Of a stretch of 58,921 nucleotides of DNA, positions 52,611 through 58,921 are shown piece after piece; the first letter of the stretch is position 1, and each line of letters starts with the position of its first letter. The notes under the pieces are model-generated. The model was not told the origin of the DNA and made no database searches. It worked only from the letters and a program-made list of their open reading frames with translations. This DNA comes from Christiangramia crocea (GTDB lineage: Bacteria > Bacteroidota > Bacteroidia > Flavobacteriales > Flavobacteriaceae). The stretch spans positions 1-58,921 of the forward strand of contig NZ_JAJSON010000022.1 of assembly GCF_022410465.1 (NCBI RefSeq), in the 5' to 3' direction. The position numbers and the translations under genes are program-made.

Positions 52611-53767
52611 TTGTTCTGTTTACTTTTCTTTTTAGAACCTTCGTAGATCACATATTTCAATAGTCGTGCCTCTAAAGGACCATTAAAAAGTTTGATCTTT
52701 CTGGAAGCGCGGAGCCCTACGCTTTTTATCGCATCAAAATTAGTGGTTATGAACCAGGCATGGGTTCCATGATAATTCTGCTTTAACGTATCCCCTATTT
52801 CTGCATAAAATTCCTCCACATTTATTTCAAGGCGTTCACCATAAGGCGGATTGAAAAGTATATGCAGGTATCTGTCATTCTCCTTCTCACTTTCAAAAAA
52901 GTTCTTCTGTTCAATCTGGATGAAATCTGACAGATTTGCATTTTTCACATTTTCCTTCGCTTTCATCACTGCAGAAGGAGCCTTGTCATATCCACGGATC
53001 TTGAAACTGAAATCCCTTATCTTTTTCATGGCAGATTCTTCAATCTTTTCAAAAAGATCTTCATCCCAGTCTTTCCATTTTTCAAAAGCAAATTCCTTCC
53101 TGTTTAAGTTTGGAGGAATATTGCAGGCGATCATGGCAGCTTCTATAAGAATAGTACCACTTCCACACATCGGATCAAGGAAATCACACTGTCCCTGCCA
53201 TCCGGAAAGGATAAGCATTCCTGCAGCAAGAACTTCGTTTATCGGAGCGATATTAGTAGCACCCCTATAACCTCTCTTATGCAATGAATCACCAGAACTA
53301 TCCAGGGAAACATTACAGTAATTATTTTCAATATGAATATTGATCCTTAGATCTGGAAAATCAAGATCAACATCCGGTCTTTTGCCATATCTGTCACGAA
53401 ACCTGTCTACGATCGCATCCTTGGCCTTTAAGGCAACATACTGGGAATGCGTAAAGATATCAGAGTGCACCGCAGTATCTATTGCCAGACTTCCATTTAC
53501 GTCCAGAAAGTCCTCCCATGGAAGTAGCTTAATATTATCATATAACTCCTGTTCAGAATTTACTTTAAAGCTTTCATAAGGTTTAAGGATCTTTATAGCC
53601 GTGCGCAGGCACAGATTTGCCTTGTACATGAATCCTTTATCACCAACGAAGCTAACCATCCGGTTACCCTGCTTGATATCCATCGCGCCGAGGTCCAGTA
53701 ATTCTTTTGCCAGGATCGCTTCAAAACCATATAAGGTCTTTGCGATCATTTTAAAGTTATTCGCCAT
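52607..53767 (-). CDS. THUMP-domain RlmL-type rRNA (guanine-N2) methyltransferase
   Basis: 386 residues. The N-terminal ferredoxin-like and THUMP RNA-binding region (about 1-160) is followed by a Rossmann SAM domain. FLDPMCGSGTILIEAAMIA is motif I, and FNPPYGERLEI carries the NPPY catalytic motif of N2-guanine or N6-adenine methyltransferases. It resembles the N-terminal half of RlmL (m2G2445), without the RlmK half. Its end overlaps the DUF6048 gene end by 4 bp. Confidence 0.9.
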   Translation of the reverse strand: MANNFKMIAKTLYGFEAILAKELLDLGAMDIKQGNRMVSFVGDKGFMYKANLCLRTAIKILKPYESFKVNSEQELYDNIKLLPWEDFLDVNGSLAIDTAVHSDIFTHSQYVALKAKDAIVDRFRDRYGKRPDVDLDFPDLRINIHIENNYCNVSLDSSGDSLHKRGYRGATNIAPINEVLAAGMLILSGWQGQCDFLDPMCGSGTILIEAAMIACNIPPNLNRKEFAFEKWKDWDEDLFEKIEESAMKKIRDFSFKIRGYDKAPSAVMKAKENVKNANLSDFIQIEQKNFFESEKENDRYLHILFNPPYGERLEINVEEFYAEIGDTLKQNYHGTHAWFITTNFDAIKSVGLRASRKIKLFNGPLEARLLKYVIYEGSKKKSKQNN

Positions 53768-53787
53768 AATCCTTCTTTATAGAACGA

Positions 53788-53795
53788 CAAAAATA
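53788..53795 (-). promoter_or_regulatory. Promoter -7 box (TATTTTTG) for the RlmL-type gene
   Basis: Minus-strand TATTTTTG lies 20 bp upstream of the ATG. A plus-strand TAATTTTG at 53799-53806 points at the ZIP gene. No -33 element is clear. Confidence 0.35.
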
Positions 53796-53880
53796 AGTTA
53801 ATTTTGTGCGGAAAGTATAATAATTACAGGATTGTTCCGCTTGATGCAGCTCACTCCGTAATCAACCAACCAGTAATACT

Positions 53881-54564
53881 TTGTTGACGAATCTATATAT
53901 TTACCTACTACCCATACTTGCAGTTGCAATAGGTTATCTTATCTCTCTTTTTTTAAAGCCGGGAAGTTCGGCAGGGTTCAAACTTTTACTGGCATTTAGT
54001 GGTGCCTATCTGCTTGCTGTGACCGTACTGGAATTGCTGCCAGAAGTCTACAGTGAACCAGATTCCGGAATCGGGGTCTTTATAATGCTTGGATTATTAT
54101 TGCAAATCGTTCTTGAATTCCTTTCAAAAGGGGTTGAACACGGGCATTTACATTTTCGTCAGAATTCCAATGCATTTCCTGTTCTTCTGCTTATTAGTTT
54201 AAGTATTCATTCCTTACTGGAAGGTTTCCCCTTAGAGAAGGACACTCATTTGCTACACGGTGTTGTGGTTCATAAGGTTCCGGTGGCCGCGATACTTTCT
54301 GTATTTCTTGTTCATAGCAAGCTTAGTAAAACGAAGATTTTTTTATTCCTGACATTCTTCGGTTTAATGACACCGCTTGGGAGCTGGTTAAAAAATAATG
54401 TGGAAGTGATTTCTGAATATTCGGTTTATGTAAATGCTGTGGTAATTGGGATTTTTCTCCATGTCTCAACAACGATTTTATTCGAATCCTCAAAGAATCA
54501 TTCATTTAACGCTTCAAAGCTTGGTGTTATAATCCTGGGGGGCTTACTCGCCTATTTCATCTAA
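53881..54564 (+). CDS. ZIP family metal transporter
   Basis: 227 residues with about seven or eight membrane segments. SIHSLLEGFPLEKD and HGVVVHKVPVAAIL are the two metal-binding helix motifs (HSxxEG and HKxP), and a histidine-rich loop HGHLHF lies at the third loop. Predicted inner-membrane zinc or related divalent metal carrier. TTG start (the next codon is also TTG); no in-frame ATG precedes it back to a stop at 53842. Its stop abuts the DUF4268 ATG directly. Confidence 0.85.
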   Translation: MLTNLYIYLLPILAVAIGYLISLFLKPGSSAGFKLLLAFSGAYLLAVTVLELLPEVYSEPDSGIGVFIMLGLLLQIVLEFLSKGVEHGHLHFRQNSNAFPVLLLISLSIHSLLEGFPLEKDTHLLHGVVVHKVPVAAILSVFLVHSKLSKTKIFLFLTFFGLMTPLGSWLKNNVEVISEYSVYVNAVVIGIFLHVSTTILFESSKNHSFNASKLGVIILGGLLAYFI

Positions 54565-54993
54565 ATGTTTAGCAGGGAAGAATCAAAACAACTTAGACAG
54601 GAATTCTGGACAGGCTTCGGAAAGGAGTTTCCACATAAATGGTTGCTCTATAACACTAAAATGAAGGAAATTCAGTTGAAGTTCACCTTCAACCGAAACG
54701 TAGCGCAGGTTTCAATGGACATTGCGGATGATGATGAAATGATACAGGCCTATTATTTCGAAAAATTACAATCACTTGAAAAGATCTTAAAAGCTGAATA
54801 TTTACCGGAAGCCATCCTGCAAGAAGAATATGAATTACCTGAGGGTAAGATTATTTCCAGAGTGTATGTTCAGATGGATAATGTGAGTATCCACAATCAA
54901 AAAGACTGGCCTGAAGTGAAAGCTTTTCTAGCTAGCAAAATGATGCTTTTGGAGAATTTTTTTAAAGATTTCAGCGATTTTATAAAAAATTGA
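54565..54993 (+). CDS. DUF4268 domain protein
   Basis: 142 residues. FSREESKQLRQEFWTGFGKEFPHKWLLY and MDIADDDEMIQAYYFEKL fit DUF4268 over the whole length, so the domain stands alone. It starts at the base after the ZIP stop (TAAATG), so the genes are translationally coupled. No catalytic motif is identifiable and the relation to metal transport is unknown. The domain is better known as an appendage of larger nuclease-like proteins, but this is memory and not seen here. Confidence 0.8.
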   Translation: MFSREESKQLRQEFWTGFGKEFPHKWLLYNTKMKEIQLKFTFNRNVAQVSMDIADDDEMIQAYYFEKLQSLEKILKAEYLPEAILQEEYELPEGKIISRVYVQMDNVSIHNQKDWPEVKAFLASKMMLLENFFKDFSDFIKN

Positions 54994-55025
54994 AGAAACT
55001 ATAAAAACCTTTCGATTTCAAACCT

Positions 55026-55937
55026 TTATAATTTAACGTTAAATCTGGATTGATAATCGCCCGGAGCCACTTTCTTCCTTCTCTTAAAAACACGATTAAA
55101 ATAAGATCTGCTTTCAAAACCGCATTCCTGGTATATCTCCTTGATCGTCTTATTCGGATTTTGAAGTAAGCTTACAGCTAGTTTAATACGCTCATTATTT
55201 ATAAAATCTGTCGGAGAAATTCCCAGTTCATTTTTAAATACCCTATAGAAATTAGATTCACTCATGCAGGCTTTTTTACTAAGGCCTTTTACGGATAAGT
55301 GATTGTGAAGGTTACTTCTAATGTATTCAATAACATAGGCCAGCCTATTATTGGAACTTAAATTAAAGCTTTGCTCAGTGTATATTTTCCTGGAATTGGT
55401 TTGCAATATTCTTATGATCAGTTCTTCCAGCATATTATCTACAAACATATCTTTTGATGGATGATTCTCTGTAAATAAGAAAAGTAGTCGTTGCAGGATC
55501 TGGTAAATCCCCACATCATTGGTAAAATGAAAATTATAATCGATCAAAGCCCATTCATCACCATCAACCTTCGGCATTAATTCATTCATACTTTCTATAA
55601 CCTTATCGATCTTTTCTTCTGAGATGGCCATCGCAAGACATTGTGTTGGATTTGTTGACTGTGCTTCAGGAAAATCTATACACATTAATTCATCTGGCGG
55701 AAGTATCAAGGATTCACCTGGTAAAAAATTGAAGGATTGCTGATCCCGTAAATGCATGATCTTTTTTCCTTTGAGCATACTCGCCAAAACAGGCTTATCA
55801 AACTGAAGTAGCACCCTTTCCGCCTGCTCATGCGTCTCAAATATGTGCAGGGCAGCATTATTCAGCGTGTATGAAGTTTGATTCTCGACCAAATTTTCAA
55901 GCTTCCTGTTTTCATAAAAATCACGCGAAAGTTCCAT
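55026..55937 (-). CDS. AraC family transcriptional regulator
   Basis: 303 residues. The N-terminal ligand-sensing part (about 1-190, with a cupin-like FNFLPGESLILPPDELMCIDFP) is followed by two helix-turn-helix motifs (about 205-300, LSVKGLSKKACMSESNFYRVFKNELG and IKEIYQECGFESRSYFNRVFKRR), complete and typical. It diverges from the aldehyde dehydrogenase gene, with 223 bp between. Regulators in this position often control the neighbouring dehydrogenase/DUF779 pair, so an aldehyde-responsive activator is the likely role, inferred from context. Confidence 0.88.
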   Translation of the reverse strand: MELSRDFYENRKLENLVENQTSYTLNNAALHIFETHEQAERVLLQFDKPVLASMLKGKKIMHLRDQQSFNFLPGESLILPPDELMCIDFPEAQSTNPTQCLAMAISEEKIDKVIESMNELMPKVDGDEWALIDYNFHFTNDVGIYQILQRLLFLFTENHPSKDMFVDNMLEELIIRILQTNSRKIYTEQSFNLSSNNRLAYVIEYIRSNLHNHLSVKGLSKKACMSESNFYRVFKNELGISPTDFINNERIKLAVSLLQNPNKTIKEIYQECGFESRSYFNRVFKRRKKVAPGDYQSRFNVKL

Positions 55938-56087
55938 ATCCCAAGAAATTACATTATTAAAAATATTGCAGGCAGCATGTTTCTAAATATACAATTTACA
56001 GCATTGTTTTTTAATAATATAACATTATATAAATGATTTGTTCACAGTATTGATAGAATAGGTCAGGTGATTTGAGAAACTGTAGCT

Positions 56088-56095
56088 TAACTTTG
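56088..56095 (+). promoter_or_regulatory. Promoter -7 box (TAACTTTG) for aldehyde dehydrogenase
   Basis: TAnnTTTG match with a ~60-nt leader. A small hairpin in the leader, CTTCCG (56101-56106) with CGGAAG (56120-56125), follows. A TTTG at 56071 is too close for the -33. Confidence 0.4.
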
Positions 56096-56160
56096 ATAGC
56101 CTTCCGAATTTTTAACCACCGGAAGACTTCACATATTAATTTAACTAAAACTTTTTAATT

Positions 56161-57684
56161 ATGAGCGATGTTCAAGCTACAGAAAAGCAAAAGATTCAGA
56201 AGCCAAAATTCAAGGATAAATACGATAATTTCATAGGTGGAAAATGGACGGCTCCTGTGAAAGGTGAATATTTTGATAATATTTCACCGGTTGACGGAAA
56301 TTCATTTACAAAGGTAGCCCGGTCTACCGAAGATGATATAAATAAAGCAATTGACGCAGCCTGGAAAGCAGCACCTGAATGGAATAATTCATCAGCAGCT
56401 TACAGAAGTAACCTGCTTCTGAAGATTGCTGACGTTATGGAAAAGAATTTGGAAGATCTTGCCAGAGCCGAAACCTGGGATAATGGTAAGGCCGTAAGAG
56501 AAACACTGGCTGCCGATTTACCTCTTGCCGTAGATCACTTCAGATATTTCGCAGGGGTAATTCGTGCTGAAGAAGGTTCAGTAGCCGAATTAGATTCGAA
56601 TACCGTTTGCGTCAATGTAACAGAACCTCTTGGGGTAGTTGGTCAAATTATTCCCTGGAATTTCCCAATCTTAATGGCCACCTGGAAACTTGCTCCGGCA
56701 TTAGCTGCTGGAAACTGCGTGGTTTTAAAACCGGCTGAACAAACTCCGGTTGGTATCATGATCCTTATGGAATTGATAGAAGATATCCTTCCGGCAGGTG
56801 TATTGAACATTGTGAACGGCTTTGGTGCCGAAGCAGGAAAACCTTTAGCATCCAGTCCAAGGATTAATAAAATTGCATTTACCGGAGAAACTACTACCGG
56901 ACAATTAATCATGCAATATGCATCTAAGAATATTACACCGGTAACACTGGAACTTGGCGGTAAGTCACCAAATGTATTCTTTGAAAGTATCATGGATGCA
57001 GACGATGAGTACTTTGATAAGTGTATCGAGGGAGCCGTTATGTTCGCTTTGAATCAGGGTGAAGTGTGCACCTGCCCTTCCCGACTATTGATCCAGGAAA
57101 GCATCTATGACAAATTCATAGAACGGGTAATTAAAAGAACAGAAGCAATTAAATTAGGACATCCTCTGGATCCTGATACCATGATGGGTGCTCAGGCTTC
57201 CAACGATCAATATGAAAAGATCCTGAATTATATCAATATTGGTAAGGAAGAAGGATGCGAAGTTCTAACAGGTGGAGAAGCTGCATTTAACGAAGGACTT
57301 GATGGTGGATATTATATCAAACCAACTATCCTTAAAGGAAATAACAAAATGAGGGTGTTCCAGGAAGAGATCTTTGGTCCCGTAGTTTGCGTAACAACCT
57401 TTAAAGATGAAGCCGAAGCGATTGAAATAGCAAATGATACCCTTTATGGTCTTGGAGCCGGTGTATGGACAAGAGATACCCATCAGGCATACCAGATATC
57501 AAGAGCAATAAAAGCAGGCCGTGTTTGGGTGAATAATTATCATAATTACCCTGCACACGCACCATTCGGAGGATATAAAAAATCCGGTATCGGTCGTGAA
57601 AATCATAAAATGATGTTGAGCCATTATCGACATACTAAAAATATGCTGATCTCCTATGATAAGAAACCAATGGGATTCTTCTAA
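56161..57684 (+). CDS. Aldehyde dehydrogenase (ExaC/AldB-like)
   Basis: 507 residues. NAD(P)-binding region [22 protein letters not shown], catalytic Glu264 in LELGGKSP and catalytic Cys303 in [38 protein letters not shown] near the end marks the acetaldehyde dehydrogenase/ExaC-AldB group. It oxidises acetaldehyde or a similar short aldehyde. It is followed 10 bp later by DUF779 and is divergent from an AraC regulator, the usual arrangement for alcohol or aldehyde utilisation. Confidence 0.93.
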   Translation: MSDVQATEKQKIQKPKFKDKYDNFIGGKWTAPVKGEYFDNISPVDGNSFTKVARSTEDDINKAIDAAWKAAPEWNNSSAAYRSNLLLKIADVMEKNLEDLARAETWDNGKAVRETLAADLPLAVDHFRYFAGVIRAEEGSVAELDSNTVCVNVTEPLGVVGQIIPWNFPILMATWKLAPALAAGNCVVLKPAEQTPVGIMILMELIEDILPAGVLNIVNGFGAEAGKPLASSPRINKIAFTGETTTGQLIMQYASKNITPVTLELGGKSPNVFFESIMDADDEYFDKCIEGAVMFALNQGEVCTCPSRLLIQESIYDKFIERVIKRTEAIKLGHPLDPDTMMGAQASNDQYEKILNYINIGKEEGCEVLTGGEAAFNEGLDGGYYIKPTILKGNNKMRVFQEEIFGPVVCVTTFKDEAEAIEIANDTLYGLGAGVWTRDTHQAYQISRAIKAGRVWVNNYHNYPAHAPFGGYKKSGIGRENHKMMLSHYRHTKNMLISYDKKPMGFF

Positions 57685-57694
57685 TAAATAATAT

Positions 57695-58078
57695 ATGACT
57701 CCAAGAGTAGAAATAACAAAAGAAGCTTCAGAAGTGATTGACCAGTTACGCGAGCGCCATGGTGAATTAATGTTTCACCAAAGTGGCGGTTGCTGTGACG
57801 GATCTTCCCCCATGTGCCTGGAAAAAGGAGATCTGTTACTTAATGAGAATGATGTATGGCTTGGAACAGTTCACGGTTGTGAATTCTTTATGAGCAAAGA
57901 CCAGTTTGAATACTGGAAACACACACATTTACTGGTAGATATCACCAAAGGTCGCGGATCTAGTTTCTCTTTGGAAATCCCGATGGGGTTAAGGTTTGTA
58001 ATTAAATCAAGGATGTTTAAACCCGAGGAATTAGAAGATCTTGAACCCGTTAAATATGGAGAACAATTTATTGATTGA
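57695..58078 (+). CDS. DUF779 domain protein
   Basis: 127 residues. The conserved cysteines FHQSGGCCDGSSPMCL and the VHGCEFFM segment match DUF779. It lies 10 bp after the aldehyde dehydrogenase and shares its transcript. The family is almost always beside such dehydrogenases and may help their activity or regulation; no reaction is known. Followed by a strong terminator. Confidence 0.93.
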   Translation: MTPRVEITKEASEVIDQLRERHGELMFHQSGGCCDGSSPMCLEKGDLLLNENDVWLGTVHGCEFFMSKDQFEYWKHTHLLVDITKGRGSSFSLEIPMGLRFVIKSRMFKPEELEDLEPVKYGEQFID

Positions 58079-58102
58079 TGTATGAGTTTTTTATTTTGAA
58101 TT

Positions 58103-58131
58103 AAAAGCCGATCTGTTATAGGTCGGCTTTT
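58103..58131 (+). terminator. Terminator of the aldehyde dehydrogenase operon
   Basis: AAAAGCCGA pairs with TCGGCTTTT around an 11-base region that adds two or three pairs, followed by a T-run. Confidence 0.85.
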
Positions 58132-58169
58132 TTTATATGTTCGACTTAAAATAGGTGGAAACAATAACA

Positions 58170-58177
58170 TAAATTTG
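58170..58177 (+). promoter_or_regulatory. Promoter -7 box (TAAATTTG) for GNAT gene
   Basis: TAnnTTTG match about 50 bp upstream of the TTG start. No clear -33. Confidence 0.3.
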
Positions 58178-58227
58178 CAACTACTCATCTTAAACTTAAA
58201 ACAAGCACTAAAATTTTTTACATCAAA

Positions 58228-58770
58228 TTGAAAAGTATAAAGATCCCCAGTTTAGAGTCAGAACGTTTATTATTGAATAAGATCGAAGCCCAGGACCATG
58301 GAAATATTTATAAAGGCCTTTCCCACCCTCAGGTTATCAAATATTACGGTGTTCAGTATTCCAGTTTTGAAGAGACCACAGAGCAGATGAACTGGTACTC
58401 CAATCTTGAAAAATCAAATTCAGGAATGTGGTGGGCTATCCGTTTAAAAGATTCAGGTGATTTCTGTGGAGCTATTGGGATTAATGACTATCAGAAAGAA
58501 CATAATAAAGCTGAATTAGGCTTTTGGTTGCTTCCGGAATTCTGGGGAAAAGGATTCATCAACGAATCAGCAAACACCATCATAAATTACCTATTTAAAA
58601 AATTAAAACTTCATCGACTGGAAGCTTATGTTGAAGTTGAAAATGAAAATTCATCGAATGCCTTAAAAAAACTGGGATTTGATTATGAAGGTCGGATGGT
58701 CGATTGTGAGGTGAAAGATGGCAGGTATATTAGCGTAGATTTATTTGCAAAACTCAATCCCGAATATTAA
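58228..58770 (+). CDS. RimJ/RimL-type GNAT N-acetyltransferase
   Basis: 180 residues. ESERLLLNKIEAQDHGNIYKG is the RimJ/L-like start, GFWLLPEFWGKGFINESA contains the acetyl-CoA loop, and HRLEAYVEVENENSSNALKKLGF is the conserved last helix. TTG start; the next in-frame ATG is far inside the domain. It acetylates an amino group, possibly of a protein N-terminus or an amine; substrate unknown. Monocistronic with its own terminator. Confidence 0.88.
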   Translation: MKSIKIPSLESERLLLNKIEAQDHGNIYKGLSHPQVIKYYGVQYSSFEETTEQMNWYSNLEKSNSGMWWAIRLKDSGDFCGAIGINDYQKEHNKAELGFWLLPEFWGKGFINESANTIINYLFKKLKLHRLEAYVEVENENSSNALKKLGFDYEGRMVDCEVKDGRYISVDLFAKLNPEY

Positions 58771-58791
58771 AAAAAAAGACTAATTATCTAC

Positions 58792-58817
58792 AAGCAGCCT
58801 TCGGGCTGCTTTTTTAT
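58792..58817 (+). terminator. Terminator of GNAT gene
   Basis: AAGCAGCC pairs with GGCTGCTT around the very stable TTCG tetraloop, followed by a T-run. Confidence 0.88.
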
Positions 58818-58861
58818 TGATTAAACCTGAAGAATGTTTTATTCTCAAATTATTCCATAAA

Positions 58862-58892
58862 AAAACCCCTTCAGGATTACTGAAGGGGTTTT
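58862..58892 (-). terminator. rRNA operon terminator
   Basis: AAAACCCCTTCAG pairs with CTGAAGGGGTTTT around GATTA, 13 bp stem. On the minus strand it is followed by a T-run and sits immediately downstream of the 5S 3' end. Confidence 0.85.
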
Positions 58893-58900
58893 CAAGAAGA

Positions 58901-58921
58901 AGGCGGCGACATACTCTCCCA
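58901..58921 (-). rRNA. rrf: 5S ribosomal RNA, 3' end only
   Basis: The last ~20 bases read on the minus strand TGGGAGAGTATGTCGCCGCC, the typical 3' end of a bacteroidotal 5S rRNA. A strong terminator follows it. The rest of the gene, and presumably 23S and 16S, lie beyond the right edge. Confidence 0.8.

Noticed and set aside
1-58921. tRNA genes, phage genes, insertion sequences with transposase
   Set aside because: None seen by reading both strands for the usual motifs; a tRNAscan and ISfinder search would be decisive.

Overview
The window reads as chromosomal DNA of a marine-type Flavobacteriaceae (Bacteroidota), probably close to Gramella/Christiangramia. The genus is an inference from protein flavour; the phylum is well supported. 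The evidence is type IX secretion (T9SS) sorting domains of both type A and type B, a PorP/SprF protein, many Bacteroidota lipoproteins, the TAnnTTTG promoter -7 box upstream of many genes, weak Shine-Dalgarno sites, and families confined to the phylum (DUF6452/DUF6048, CCC-motif protein, UMF1 transporter). Gene content is mostly core chromosome. I see no prophage, conjugative element, CRISPR array, restriction-modification cassette or tRNA.

Layout. 1-7112: T9SS adhesin operon (repeat-rich type B cargo cut by the window edge, its PorP/SprF partner, and a PD40-OmpA protein). 7113-7654: the only gene-free stretch over 300 bp, with a long imperfect hairpin, a second nested inverted repeat and two terminator-like hairpins. 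7655-9756: S41 protease and CAP-domain lipoproteins. 9933-12752 (-): pyrR-pyrB-STAS-like-rnz. 12932-17939: CYTH-like hypothetical, alpha/beta hydrolase, GNAT, exported glycogen-debranching-like enzyme. 18162-23470 (-): rpsA, cmk and lon. rpsA has a long leader with a possible pseudoknot, and lon has a large palindrome on its promoter. 23681-26642: ECF sigma, membrane anti-sigma-like protein and two beta-solenoid proteins. 26661-26790: a 130-bp palindromic MITE-like repeat between convergent genes. 26792-33055: UMF1 transporter, M48 lipoprotein, hydrolase, tandem MsrB genes (one exported, one cytosolic), collagen-stub lipoprotein, lpdA. 33229-37378: Dph6-like ATPase and aroQ, three small outer-membrane barrels each with its own terminator, xerD. 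37455-42866: aldo/keto reductase, rny, a 6S RNA gene, zapA, a coiled-coil partner, M23 peptidase. 43017-48469: cysteine desulfurase, TSP3-like lipoprotein, Smr protein, T9SS type A cargo, small membrane proteins. 48540-54993: rocD, rlmD with DUF6452/DUF6048, an RlmL-type methyltransferase, ZIP transporter, DUF4268. 55026-58770: AraC regulator divergent from an aldehyde dehydrogenase/DUF779 pair, then GNAT. The last ~20 bases are the 3' end of a 5S rRNA on the minus strand, preceded by its terminator, so an rRNA operon lies just outside the right edge.

The most notable non-coding items are the 181-nt 6S RNA between zapA and rny, the structured rpsA leader, the palindrome at the lon promoter, the unexplained hairpin at 7132-7218, and decayed copies of at least two dispersed repeat families. 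No function has been assigned where the sequence did not support one.
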